A stretch of DNA of 64,000 nt from Bradyrhizobium sp. 141 (lineage in GTDB: Bacteria > Pseudomonadota > Alphaproteobacteria > Rhizobiales > Xanthobacteraceae), in the NCBI RefSeq assembly GCF_023074055.1, contig NZ_JADPKR010000081.1, forward strand, positions 124,001-188,000. The letters run 5' to 3'. The notes under the pieces were generated by a model. It saw only the letters and a program-made list of their open reading frames with translations, was not told the DNA's origin and did not search any database. Shown in pieces: positions 48,825 through 57,528 of the stretch. How positions within the stretch are numbered: the stretch's first letter is position 1; every line of letters begins with the position of its first letter. The position numbers and the translations under genes were made by a program.

Positions 48825-49868
48825 CTAGCTGTTCGGCCCGCGATCCATGCTGACGGGTTGCCAGCGACGGAGCGAGGTCGTCTGCAGTACCGACGGATTG
48901 ACGCAGCTTACCGGCCACATGCCCTGCAGCACCAGTGACAATTCGTAGCCCACCCGGCGCTTGCGCGCTTCGTCAAACCGTGCCGAGGCCGACGCGACAT
49001 GGGCGGTCAGAGTCACGTTCTCCATGCTGAGCAGGGGATTGTTGTGCGAGGGCGGTTCCTTCTCCAGCACGTCGAGCGCGGCGTGTGCGATCCAGCCTTC
49101 CTGCAGCGCCTTGATCAGGCTCTCTTCGTCCACGGTGGCGCCGCGCCCGGTGTTGACGAAGATCGAGCCCTTCTTCATCTGCCGAAAATGCTTCTCGGTC
49201 AGCATGTGATGGACCTCGGGCCTCGCCGGGGCATGCATCGAGACGAAGTCGGATTGCGACAGCACCTCGTTCAGCGTCGCCGGGATCACGCCGTGGTCGT
49301 ACATCAGCGTTTCCTGGATGAAGGGATCGTAGGCCATCATGCGCAGGCCGAACGGCGCCGCGCGCTTCGCAACTGCACGCGCCACGCGGCCGAATGAGAT
49401 GAAGCCGAGCGTCTGGCCCATTAGCCTCGGAACCTTGAGCAGCGCCGGCCGGCCCTCGGCCCAGCGGCCGTCGCGCACCATGCGGTCCTGCTCAACCAGG
49501 CGGCGGAAGCCGGCGAGCAGCAGCATCATGGCGTGGTCGGCGACCTCCTCGATGAAGGTGTCGGGGATGTTGGTGACGGGAATGCCGCGCGCCGTGGCGG
49601 CCTTGACGTCGACGCTGTCGACGCCGACCGAGCCGAGCGTGATGACCTTGCAGGTCTCCAAGCTGTCGATGATGGTCTTGGTGATGGGGATGCCCTTGGC
49701 ATAGATCGCGTCGGCGGTCTTCGCGGCGGCAATGAACCCGGCTTCGTCAGCGGGCGCCTCGACGATTTCGGCGTCGATCGGATCGAGCGCCTCGCGCTCA
49801 AAGGAATAGTCGCTGCCGGCGACCGTGAAGCTCGCGCCCTTCGGCGTCACCACCCTGTATTTCGGCAT
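48825..49868 (-). CDS. D-isomer-specific 2-hydroxyacid dehydrogenase, C-terminal-binding-protein-like
   Basis: A 347-residue NAD-dependent oxidoreductase. Catalytic Arg, Glu and His are visible in NTGRGATVDEE (about 238-248), DVLEKEPP (about 264-271) and LTAHVASAS (about 286-294). The nucleotide loop reads LGFISFGRVARAVAKRA (about 154-170): where relatives have Gly-x-Gly-x-x-Gly this has Ser-Phe-Gly-Arg-Val-Ala, so cofactor binding may differ. GGGAG precedes the ATG. It is probably the first gene of the sugar-type ABC operon, acting on the imported compound or its product. Confidence 0.88.
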   Translation of the reverse strand: MPKYRVVTPKGASFTVAGSDYSFEREALDPIDAEIVEAPADEAGFIAAAKTADAIYAKGIPITKTIIDSLETCKVITLGSVGVDSVDVKAATARGIPVTNIPDTFIEEVADHAMMLLLAGFRRLVEQDRMVRDGRWAEGRPALLKVPRLMGQTLGFISFGRVARAVAKRAAPFGLRMMAYDPFIQETLMYDHGVIPATLNEVLSQSDFVSMHAPARPEVHHMLTEKHFRQMKKGSIFVNTGRGATVDEESLIKALQEGWIAHAALDVLEKEPPSHNNPLLSMENVTLTAHVASASARFDEARKRRVGYELSLVLQGMWPVSCVNPSVLQTTSLRRWQPVSMDRGPNS

Positions 49869-50130
49869 TTTCTCGCTCCCGATTTGGTTTGTCGGTTCTT
49901 GTTGTGACCCGCCTCCGCGGGCGGGCCTTTGCGTCTTTTACGCGAAATCAAGGTGATGGCGTACAATTCCCGGTTGTCGGCTCAAAGATAAATTGCCGGT
50001 TTTTCGCGGCTGCGTCCGGGCTTCTACGGAGGCATGTAAGTAACTTGCTAAGGGCTCGCCCGCTAAGAGTTGATTCGATTTTGATCGATCTGGTCGCGTG
50101 CCCCTATCCCATTATTGCCGGAGCCATCCC

Positions 50131-51816
50131 GTGAAGTTGAGCAATCTGAAGATCGCCCCCAAGCTCGGCATTCTTGTCGTCGTCACCTTGTTTGGCCTCT
50201 GCATCTCCGGCGTTCTTGCCGGCTATCTGATGAAGCAGGAGATGGTGAATGCACGCATCGACCAGGCCAAGGCGATCGTCGAACTGGCGCGCAACTATGC
50301 GGCCGCGCTGAAGAAGCGCGTCGACGCCGGCGAGCTGACGAAGGACGCTGCGATGGCCGAGCTTCGCCGCTACGGCAATGCGATGACCTACGACAACGGC
50401 GCGGGCTATCTGTTCGGAACGTCCTATGACGGCATCACGCAGCTCGCGCCCGATCCCAAGCAAATCGGCACCAACCGCATGGATGTCGTCACCAACGGCC
50501 GAAAACTGTCCCTTGAGCTGATGGACGGCGTCAAGGCGCACGGGTCGATCCTGCTGCACTATGAATATGTGAAGCCCGGTCAGCCGACGCCGATCCGCAA
50601 GATCGGCTACGCCGTGGCGGTGCCCGGCTTCGATATGTATCTCGGCACCGGCGCCTATCTCGACGACATCAACACCAAAATGGGCCCGGTCTACTGGATG
50701 CTTGGCTTTGCCATGCTCGGCATCTTCATTGTCGCCGGCGGTGTCGCCTGGCTGATCAGCCGCGGCATCAGCCGCCCGCTGGCGCTGCTTGGCGCCCGCA
50801 TGAAGGACCTCGCCGACGGCAAGCTCGAGGGCGACATCCCGGGCATCGGCCGCGGCGACGAGGTCGGTGCAATGGCCGCCACCGTGCAGATCTTCAAGGA
50901 CAACGCGGTCCGCATCCGTGGCCTCGAGAAGACCGAAGCCGATGCCAAGGAACGCGTCGCGGCGGAACGTCGCAGCGCGATGGAGGGCATCGCCAACGAC
51001 TTCGAACGTAGCGTCAACGGCATCGTCCGCTCGGTCTCCTCGGCCGCGGCCGGCATGCAGACGACGGCGCAGTCGATGACCGCGACCGCCAGTGACGCCT
51101 CGTCGCGCGCGGCGACGGTCGGCGCAGCCTCGCAAAAGGCCTCAGGCAATGTCGGCACGGTCGCGGCGGCCGCCGAAGAGCTGTCGAGCTCGGTTGCCGA
51201 AATCTCCCGCCAGGTCACCCGTTCGACCGAAGTGGCGAGCCGCGCCGTCAGCGACGCCGAGCGTACCAACGCCACCGTGCAGGTGCTCTCGACTGGCGCC
51301 GAGAAGATCGGCGAGGTGGTCAAGCTGATCCATTCGATCGCCGCGCAGACCAACCTGCTCGCGCTCAATGCCACCATCGAAGCGGCCCGCGCCGGTGAAT
51401 CCGGCCGCGGTTTCGCGGTCGTCGCCTCCGAGGTCAAGGCGCTCGCCAACCAGACCGCGAAGGCGACCGAGGAGATCTCCGCGCAGGTCGCGGCGATGCA
51501 GACCTCGACCAGCGACGCGGTCACGGCCATCTCCGGCATCACCCAGACGATCGCCGAGATGAGCGAGATCACCGCGGGCATTTCCGCATCGATCGAGCAG
51601 CAGGGTGAGGCGACCCGCGAGATCGCCCGCAACATTCAGTCGGTCGCGGCCGGCTCGAGCGAGATCAACGCCAATATCGGCAGCGTCACCTCGGCCGCGG
51701 AAGCGACCGGCAACGCCGCCACCGACGTGCTCACCAACGCCCGCGAGCTGGACAGCCAGTCCGGCGCGCTGCGCAGCGCGGTGGACGGCTTCCTCGCCAA
51801 GGTGCGTGCGGCGTAA
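50131..51816 (+). CDS. Methyl-accepting chemotaxis protein with Cache sensor
   Basis: A 561-residue chemoreceptor. TM1 (about 10-33), a single-Cache periplasmic domain (about 40-185; YDNGAGYLFGTSYDG and GYAVAVPGFDMYLGTGAYLDDI), TM2 (about 190-212), HAMP (about 213-265) and a methyl-accepting domain (about 300-560). The hairpin tip EVVKLIHSIAAQTNLLALNATIEAARAGESGRGFAVVA is intact. GTG 50131 with GGAG upstream is chosen; GTG 50098 is an alternative. Cache domains of this type bind small organic acids. No CheA/CheW genes are nearby. Confidence 0.93.
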   Translation: MKLSNLKIAPKLGILVVVTLFGLCISGVLAGYLMKQEMVNARIDQAKAIVELARNYAAALKKRVDAGELTKDAAMAELRRYGNAMTYDNGAGYLFGTSYDGITQLAPDPKQIGTNRMDVVTNGRKLSLELMDGVKAHGSILLHYEYVKPGQPTPIRKIGYAVAVPGFDMYLGTGAYLDDINTKMGPVYWMLGFAMLGIFIVAGGVAWLISRGISRPLALLGARMKDLADGKLEGDIPGIGRGDEVGAMAATVQIFKDNAVRIRGLEKTEADAKERVAAERRSAMEGIANDFERSVNGIVRSVSSAAAGMQTTAQSMTATASDASSRAATVGAASQKASGNVGTVAAAAEELSSSVAEISRQVTRSTEVASRAVSDAERTNATVQVLSTGAEKIGEVVKLIHSIAAQTNLLALNATIEAARAGESGRGFAVVASEVKALANQTAKATEEISAQVAAMQTSTSDAVTAISGITQTIAEMSEITAGISASIEQQGEATREIARNIQSVAAGSSEINANIGSVTSAAEATGNAATDVLTNARELDSQSGALRSAVDGFLAKVRAA

Positions 51817-51849
51817 AAGCCGAACGTAAAGCGCCGCCATCAATCACGA

Positions 51850-51940
51850 CGTCATGCCCGGGCTTGTCCCGGGCATCCACGTTCTTGGCAGTTGCAATCG
51901 CGGATATTCGTGGATGGCCGGGACAAGCCCGGCCATGACG
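51850..51940. repeat. Intergenic palindrome, family C
   Basis: cgtcatgcccgggcttgtcc... opens it and ...ggacaagcccggccatgacg closes it; catccacgttctt and cgtggatgg pair inside. Other copies are at 59154 and 61491. It is followed directly by a family-D repeat. Confidence 0.85.
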
Positions 51941-51960
51941 GAGAATGCGGACGCAGATCG

Positions 51961-52083
51961 CGTGCCCCGGACGCAGCGCAGCGCTTCTTCAGCGGTGCGC
52001 TGCAGAGCCGGGGCCCATGCCGCGGCAGTCTGGGTCCCGGCTCTGCGTCGCACCGCTTCGCGCGGCGCCGCGTCCGGGACACA
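51961..52083. repeat. Long intergenic repeat, family D, copy 1
   Basis: Begins gtgccccggacgcagcgcag and ends cgccgcgtccgggacac, with gcgctgcagagccggggcccatgc in the centre; the ends are inverted relative to each other. A close copy is at 53141-53262, so the two bracket the TctC-type gene in the same orientation. Confidence 0.85.
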
Positions 52084-52087
52084 GGCT

Positions 52088-53065
52088 TCACTGCTTCTCG
52101 ATCTTCGCGTTGGTGATCAGCTTCTCCCACAGCACCAGCTGCTCGTTGACGAACGTGCCGAGCTGCTCCGGCGTGCCCGAAAACGCGTCCATGCCGAGGG
52201 TGGCGAGCTGGGCCTTGATCTCGGGCTTCTCGACGATCTTCCTGATTTCGGCGTTGAGCCGCGTCACGATCTCCTTGGGCAGGCCGGCCGGGCCGAAATA
52301 GCCCTGCCACGACGAGATGTCGAAATCAGGCACGCCGGACTCCTGCATCGAGGGCAGGTTCGGCACCAGCGGCGAGCGCTCCTTGGTGGTGACGGCGAGC
52401 GCGCGCAGCGCGTTGCCTTGGACATGCGGCAGGCCGGTCAGGATGTCCACGAACATCATCGAGACGCGGCCGCCCATGACGTCGTTGAGCGCCGGCGGCG
52501 AGCTCTTGTAGGGCACGTGCAGCAGGTCGAGCCCGGCATTGTGCGCAAAGGTCGCACCCGAGACGATCGCGGAAGACGATCCCGAGGCGTAGCTCAGCTT
52601 GCCCGGATTGGCCTTGCCATAGGCGACGAGCTCGCCGACGGACTTGGCCGGCACCTCGGGATTGATCACCAGCATGAAGGGTAGATCGCCCGTGCGCGCG
52701 ATCGGGGTGAAATCCTTGACCGGATCGTAAGTGAGGCTCTTGAGCAGATAGGGATTGGCCGAATGCGTGGTGTTGGTCGTCACCAGCAGCGTGTAGCCGT
52801 CGGGCGCGGCCTTCGCGACATAGCTTGCGGCGAGCATGCCGTTGGCACCCGCCTTGTTCTCGATCACGATGCCGACGCCGAGCGCCTGCGACAGATGCTG
52901 CGAAATCAGCCGCGTCGTGGTGTCGGTGCCGCTGCCGGCCGCGAATGGCAAGACCAGCGTGATGTTGCGGCTGGGGTAATTGTCGGCCTGAGCCGTGGAT
53001 GCGGCGGCAAGACACAGCGCGGCCGTGCCGATGGCACGTAGGTTTCGAATCAGCCCTGAAATCAT
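52088..53065 (-). CDS. TctC-type (Bug family) periplasmic binding protein, orphan
   Basis: A 325-residue tripartite-tricarboxylate-type binding protein. Signal peptide (LRAIGTAALCLAAASTAQA, cleavage near residue 27); the mature part starts YPSRNITLVLPFAAGSGTDTTTR (about 30-52), the Bug-family ligand loop, and continues NKAGANGMLAASYVAKAAPDGYTLL. No TctA/TctB membrane genes are adjacent, which is common for this expanded family in beta- and alphaproteobacteria. Family-D repeats flank it. It may bind a carboxylate for transport or sensing. ATG 53065 starts the leader; the longer frame is repeat sequence. Confidence 0.9.
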   Translation of the reverse strand: MISGLIRNLRAIGTAALCLAAASTAQADNYPSRNITLVLPFAAGSGTDTTTRLISQHLSQALGVGIVIENKAGANGMLAASYVAKAAPDGYTLLVTTNTTHSANPYLLKSLTYDPVKDFTPIARTGDLPFMLVINPEVPAKSVGELVAYGKANPGKLSYASGSSSAIVSGATFAHNAGLDLLHVPYKSSPPALNDVMGGRVSMMFVDILTGLPHVQGNALRALAVTTKERSPLVPNLPSMQESGVPDFDISSWQGYFGPAGLPKEIVTRLNAEIRKIVEKPEIKAQLATLGMDAFSGTPEQLGTFVNEQLVLWEKLITNAKIEKQ

Positions 53066-53140
53066 CTGAAGACGTTCCCTCTTTTTAGTTGGCGCGGAAC
53101 GTAGCGTCTCTACGATGAAATCGGAAGACGGGAGTTTGTC

Positions 53141-53262
53141 TCGTGCCCCGGACGCTGCGCAGCACGAAGTGATGCGCTGCAGAGCCGGGGCCCACACTTG
53201 GGCGAACTGGGTCCCGGCTCTGCGTCGCATCGCTTCGCGCTGCGCCGCGTCCGGGACACGAG
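53141..53262. repeat. Long intergenic repeat, family D, copy 2
   Basis: Same orientation and layout as 51961-52083: gtgccccggacgctgcgcag, a central gctgcagagccggggcccaca, and closing ccgcgtccgggacac. It lies between the TctC-type gene start and the DMT transporter stop. Confidence 0.85.
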
Positions 53263-53291
53263 GTCGTCGTCGTCCGCCGCGCGGAATTACG

Positions 53292-54221
53292 TCACGCCGA
53301 ACCCTGGCGCGAGGCGATCACGACGCCGGCGAGCACCAGCGCGTAGCCGATCAGGTGGAACGGCTGGAGCATTTCGCCGAGCAGCAGGATCGCCATCGCC
53401 GAGCCGAACACCGGCACCAGATGGAAGAACGGCGCCGCCCGGTTCGGCCCGATCAGTGCCACGCCGCGGTTGAAGAAGAGATAGGCCAGGGTCGAGGGAA
53501 AGATCAGGATGTAGCCCAGCGTCGCCAGCGTCATCGTATCGAATTGCAGGACGCGACCGCTTGCCGCTTCCCAGATCGCCGCGGGCAGCAGCATCGTCGC
53601 GCCGCAGCAGGTGGTGAAGGACAGGAAGGACAGTTGATGGATCTTGGGCCGGCGCGGGATGAAGGCGGAGTAGATCCCGAACGCCACCAGCGAGGAGGCG
53701 AACATGATGTCGCCCCTGTTGAAGCTGATGCTCGCCAGCGCGGCGAGATCGCCGCGCAGGATGATGATCAGCACGCCGAGAAGCGAGATCGCGATGCCGG
53801 CGAGCTGCGCGCCCGTCAGCCGCACGCCGAACAGCACCAGCGACCACAGCGCCACGAACAGGGGACCTGCCGACTGGATCAGCAGCGCGTTGAGCGCCTC
53901 CGTGTACTGCATCGCCCAGTACGAGATTGCGTTGTTGAAGGCGAAGCCCACCAGCGACAGGAACAGCATCAGCGGCAGGCTCCTGCGCAACGCAGGCCAG
54001 TCGCGCTTCAGATGTGACCACGCGAACGGCAGCAGGATCAGGAACACGCCGAACCAGCGGATCGTGGTCACCGTCAGCGGCGGCACATGCGCGCCGACAT
54101 GGCGCGCGAGCACAATGTTGCCGGCCCAGAACAGCGAGCTCAGGCTAAGCAGCAGATAAGGCTGATTGTTGAGCCAACTGGCCGGATTGGAGGCCGGTGG
54201 CGCGGGCGAAGCGATCGTCAT
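53292..54221 (-). CDS. EamA-family (DMT) transporter
   Basis: A 309-residue inner-membrane permease with ten hydrophobic helices in two EamA repeats. Typical text: LLSLSSLFWAGNIVLARHVG (about 22-41), TITIRWFG-type start of TM2 (TVTTIRWFGVFLILLP) and NRAAPFFHLVPVFGSAMAILLLGEML (about 257-282). ATG 54221 opens the family alignment. DMT proteins export metabolites such as amino acids; the substrate here is unknown. It is closely similar to the transporter at 54845-55777, on the same strand, with a DUF1330 gene on the opposite strand between them. Confidence 0.92.
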   Translation of the reverse strand: MTIASPAPPASNPASWLNNQPYLLLSLSSLFWAGNIVLARHVGAHVPPLTVTTIRWFGVFLILLPFAWSHLKRDWPALRRSLPLMLFLSLVGFAFNNAISYWAMQYTEALNALLIQSAGPLFVALWSLVLFGVRLTGAQLAGIAISLLGVLIIILRGDLAALASISFNRGDIMFASSLVAFGIYSAFIPRRPKIHQLSFLSFTTCCGATMLLPAAIWEAASGRVLQFDTMTLATLGYILIFPSTLAYLFFNRGVALIGPNRAAPFFHLVPVFGSAMAILLLGEMLQPFHLIGYALVLAGVVIASRQGSA

Positions 54222-54314
54222 TGGCGTTGCATGCGAGCTTGCGCCGGACCGGCGTCGTGGCACAAGTCACAGCGCCGCAATGCTACAATGCAGCCAAGCC
54301 CTGAGGAGGTGCCA

Positions 54315-54716
54315 TTGGCGGTTAATATGTTGAACATCGAGGGCCTCGAAGGGCTCGAGCAGAACGCACCGGTGGTGATGCTGAACCTGATGCGTTTCCA
54401 CGCGCGCTCGCGTGACGGCGACGGATCCGGATGGGACGCCTATCTGCGCTACAGCGCGATCACGGTGCCGATGATCAAGGCGCGCGGCGGCACCTTGCTC
54501 TGGACCGGCGAGGCGAAGGCCATCGCGCTCGGGCCGCGCGCCGGCAACGACTGGGACTTTGTGGCGCTGGTCTATTATCCGAGCGTAGCGGCATTCCTCG
54601 ACATGATGACCTCGGAAGCCTACGAGCGCGAGGCCGATCCGCATCGCCTCAACGGCTGCGCCGAGCATGTGATCATCGCGACCAGCGAGGCGTACAGCAA
54701 GCTCAAGTCCAGATAG
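54315..54716 (+). CDS. DUF1330 family protein
   Basis: A 133-residue cytoplasmic protein of the DUF1330 (dimeric alpha-beta barrel) type: APVVMLNLMRF (about 19-29), YLRYSAITVPMIKARGGTLLWTGEAKAIALG (about 43-73) and DFVALVYYPSVAAFLDMMTSEAYE. TTG 54315 is chosen because AGGAGG (54304-54309) lies five bases before it; ATG 54288 is upstream of that site and ATG 54327 too far. Function is unknown. It is antisense in orientation to the two DMT genes around it. Confidence 0.82.
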   Translation: MAVNMLNIEGLEGLEQNAPVVMLNLMRFHARSRDGDGSGWDAYLRYSAITVPMIKARGGTLLWTGEAKAIALGPRAGNDWDFVALVYYPSVAAFLDMMTSEAYEREADPHRLNGCAEHVIIATSEAYSKLKSR

Positions 54717-54742
54717 CGCTGCGTTGTGGGTACGAGAGATTT

Positions 54743-54836
54743 GTAGGGTGGGCAAAGGCGCGCTCTTCGCGCGCAGTGCCCACCATCTCTCTCTCCCGAC
54801 TGGCATGGTGGGCACGCTTCGCTTTGCCCACCCTAC
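54743..54836. repeat. Intergenic palindrome, family F
   Basis: gtagggtgggcaaag opens and ctttgcccaccctac closes the element; inner pairs gcgcgctcttcgcgcgc and gtgcccaccat/atggtgggcac make a multi-hairpin. It lies between the convergent DUF1330 and DMT genes. Confidence 0.88.
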
Positions 54837-54844
54837 GAGAGGAG

Positions 54845-55777
54845 TTAACTCGCCTGCTTCCTCGACGCCACGAACACACCCGACAGCACCAGCGCGAAGC
54901 CGATGAAGTGGAACGCCTGCGGGTGTTCGCCCAGAAAGGCCATCGCCATGATCGAGCCGAACACGGGCACGACGTGGAAGAACGGCGCGGCGCGGTTGGC
55001 GCCGATCAGGCGCACGCCGCGATTGAAGCAGAGATAGGCGAGCGTCGAGGGGAACACCGCGACGTAGAACAGCGTCAGCAGGTTCGGCCCGTCGAGCTTC
55101 ATGACCGGGCGTGCGGACAATTCCCAGATCTCCAGCGGAATGAGGCAGGCGGCACCGACCCCAAAAGTGAAGGCGAGGAACGACAGGCCGTGCATCGGCG
55201 GCCGCTTCAAGGTCAGCACCGAATACAGCGCGAAGATGATCAGCGCGACGATGAAGATGAGGTCGCCCTTGTTGAACTCGATGTTCGACAGCGTGGTGAA
55301 ATCACCGTGCAGCAGGATCGTGAGCACGCCGCACATCGAGAGCAGCACGCCGCACGCCTGCGCCGCTGTGAGGCGGATGCCGAGGATGGCCAGCGACCAC
55401 AGCGCCACGACCAGCGGCGCGGCCGACTGCAGCAGCAGCGTGTTGAGCGCCTGGGTATGCTCCAGCGCCCAATATTGCAGCGTGTTGAAGGCACCGATGC
55501 CAGTGATCGAGAGTGTGACCATCAGGCCGAGCTTGCCGCGGATCGCGGGCCAGTCCTGGGCAAGATGCTTCCAGGCGAACGGCAGCACCAGCAGGAAGGC
55601 GAAGAACCAGCGCAGGAAGGAGAGGGTGACCGGCGGGATGTGACCGGCGGCGAGGCGCCCGACGATGGCGTTGCCGGCCCAGCACAGCGCGGTGATGCTG
55701 AGCAGCAGATAAGGCTGGTTGGCGATCCAGCTGTGACCGGATGTTTCCGCGCTCGTGGTCTGACCGGTGGCGGACAT
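54845..55777 (-). CDS. EamA-family (DMT) transporter, second copy
   Basis: A 310-residue ten-helix DMT permease. It shares with the 53292 product the N-terminal AxNQPYLLLSxxxLxWAGN, the LQYWAxxxTxALNxLLxQSAxPLxVALWSLxxxGxRLT middle, and the NRAAPFFHVVPVFGSIMAMAFLGE end (about 259-282), so the two arose by duplication. Substrate unknown. The stop is 9 bp from the family-F palindrome. Confidence 0.92.
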   Translation of the reverse strand: MSATGQTTSAETSGHSWIANQPYLLLSITALCWAGNAIVGRLAAGHIPPVTLSFLRWFFAFLLVLPFAWKHLAQDWPAIRGKLGLMVTLSITGIGAFNTLQYWALEHTQALNTLLLQSAAPLVVALWSLAILGIRLTAAQACGVLLSMCGVLTILLHGDFTTLSNIEFNKGDLIFIVALIIFALYSVLTLKRPPMHGLSFLAFTFGVGAACLIPLEIWELSARPVMKLDGPNLLTLFYVAVFPSTLAYLCFNRGVRLIGANRAAPFFHVVPVFGSIMAMAFLGEHPQAFHFIGFALVLSGVFVASRKQAS

Positions 55778-56198
55778 TGGGATTGGTGTGGCCCCGCGTG
55801 CACCGAGGCTTCCGGCCCGGCGGGATCCGGGCCGGCTGATCGCCCGGCGCTGTCCAAAGACACGGAAATCGAGGTTGCATCAACGGGGGGCGGACGCATC
55901 GCGACCATGCAGCGGCGGACAGAGCCTCTCACGCTTTGGTCGAAGCCGTTGCGCCGGCCGCGAAGGTTTCTGGATTTTCCGGGGATATCAAAGGCTTGGA
56001 GTAGCCTCGAAGCCCTGAAAAAGTCCCGTTCTTGCTTGCCTAGAGAGGCTGCTTCCTTTATCCGGTTGGGCTGCCTCGCGTGCGAACGGCCTTGGGCCGG
56101 GAATTGGGCTGGGCGCAGGCATGATCCCGGAAAAGTGGGTCCCGGTTTTCTGTTCGGATCATGCCCTTACAGAGAAATCTTCGAAGGATTACCCGCGA
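55778..56198. other. 421-bp intergenic region before purA
   Basis: No gene is supported here. It contains a perfect 9-bp GC dyad (ccggcccgg 55812-55820, ccgggccgg 55827-55835) in the leader of the DMT gene, an unremarkable stretch of about 280 bp, and a family-A repeat at 56118-56165 just before purA. A long frame crossing this region is antisense to the DMT gene and has no family features. Confidence 0.5.
56118..56165. repeat. Intergenic palindromic repeat, family A
   Basis: ggcatgatc (56118-56126) and gatcatgcc (56157-56165) flank the core ggaaaagtgggtcccgg. Unlike the other copies it lies upstream of a gene (33 bp before the purA start). Confidence 0.8.
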
Positions 56199-57491
56199 AT
56201 GGCCAATGTTGTCGTCGTCGGCGCCCAATGGGGCGACGAAGGGAAGGGCAAGATCGTCGACTGGTTGTCGGAGCAGGCGGACATCGTCGTCCGCTTCCAG
56301 GGCGGCCATAATGCCGGCCACACGCTGGTGATCAACGGCAAGACCTACAAGCTCGCGCTGCTGCCTTCCGGCGTGCTGCGCGAGGGCAAGCTGTCGGTGA
56401 TCGGCAATGGCGTGGTGTTCGATCCCGCCGCCTTCCTCGACGAGGTCAGCAAGCTCAGGGCCCTGGGCGTCGCGGTCTCTCCGGAGAACCTGCGTATCGC
56501 CGAGAACGTCACGCTGATCCTGCCGCTGCACCGCGAGCTCGACGCGCACCGCGAATCCGCGAGCGCAGCCACCGCGATCGGCACCACCCGCCGCGGCATT
56601 GGCCCGGCCTATGAGGACAAGGTCGGCCGCCGCGCCATCCGCCTGATGGACCTCGCCGACCTCGACACGCTGCCGCACAAGATCGACCGGCTGCTGGCGC
56701 ACCACAACGCGCTGCGCCGTGGCCTCAACCTGCCGGAGTTCGACGGCAAGGTGATCCTGAAGGAATTGAGCGCGCTGGCACCTGAGCTGCTGCCCTACGC
56801 CGAGACGGTGTGGCGGCTGCTCGACATCAAGCGTCGCGAAGGCAAGCGCATGCTGTTCGAGGGCGCGCAAGGTGCGCTGCTCGACGTCGACCACGGCACC
56901 TATCCTTACGTCACCTCGTCCAACACGGTGGCGGCGCAGGCCGCGACCGGCGCCGGCCTCGGACCGGCTGCGGTCGGCTATGTGCTCGGGCTGTGCAAGG
57001 CCTATACGACCCGCGTCGGCCAGGGCCCGTTCCCGACCGAGCAGGACAACGAGACCGGCCGCCGGATCGGCGAGCGCGGCCGCGAGTTCGGCACCAATAC
57101 CGGCCGTCCGCGCCGCTGCGGCTGGTTCGACGCCGTGCTGGTCCGCCAGGCGGTCCGCACCTGCGGCATCAACGGCCTGGCGCTGACCAAGCTCGATATC
57201 CTCGACGGCTTCGACACGATCGAGGTCTGCACCGGCTACAAGCTGGACGGCAAGGAGATCGACCATTTCCCGGCCGGCGAGGGCGCGCAGGCCCGGGTCG
57301 AGCCGATCTACGAGACCATCGAGGGCTGGAAGGAGCCGACCGCGAGTGCGCGGTCCTGGGCCGATCTGCCGGCCCAGGCCATCAAATATGTCCGCCGGAT
57401 CGAGGAATTGGTGGGGTGCCCGGTCGCACTGCTTTCCACCAGCCCCGAACGCGAAGATACTATCCTGGTGCAAAATCCGTTTGAGGCTTAA
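56199..57491 (+). CDS. purA: Adenylosuccinate synthetase
   Basis: A 430-residue GTP-dependent ligase joining IMP and aspartate on the way to AMP. The P-loop GDEGKGK (12-18) carries the catalytic Asp13, and the second catalytic residue His41 is in GGHNAGHT. Further motifs: TTRRGIGPAYEDK (about 128-140), EGAQGALLDVDHGTYPYVTSSN and the C-terminal RIEELVGCPVALLSTSPERE. ATG 56199 follows GAAGGA; the frame upstream is the family-A repeat. The membrane-protein gene at 57529 follows after 37 bp. Confidence 0.98.
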   Translation: MANVVVVGAQWGDEGKGKIVDWLSEQADIVVRFQGGHNAGHTLVINGKTYKLALLPSGVLREGKLSVIGNGVVFDPAAFLDEVSKLRALGVAVSPENLRIAENVTLILPLHRELDAHRESASAATAIGTTRRGIGPAYEDKVGRRAIRLMDLADLDTLPHKIDRLLAHHNALRRGLNLPEFDGKVILKELSALAPELLPYAETVWRLLDIKRREGKRMLFEGAQGALLDVDHGTYPYVTSSNTVAAQAATGAGLGPAAVGYVLGLCKAYTTRVGQGPFPTEQDNETGRRIGERGREFGTNTGRPRRCGWFDAVLVRQAVRTCGINGLALTKLDILDGFDTIEVCTGYKLDGKEIDHFPAGEGAQARVEPIYETIEGWKEPTASARSWADLPAQAIKYVRRIEELVGCPVALLSTSPEREDTILVQNPFEA

Positions 57492-57528
57492 CGATATCTT
57501 ACCGGGACGCGCGTATAGTTGAGTTGAA

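Noticed and set aside
55812..55835. GC dyad before the DMT gene as a riboswitch
   Set aside because: It is only a simple hairpin; no conserved aptamer core is visible, and the downstream transporter gives no ligand hint.
54431..56311. A 626-codon plus-strand frame across DUF1330, a DMT gene and the purA leader
   Set aside because: It crosses three real features and two intergenic repeats; the composition is typical of antisense filler.
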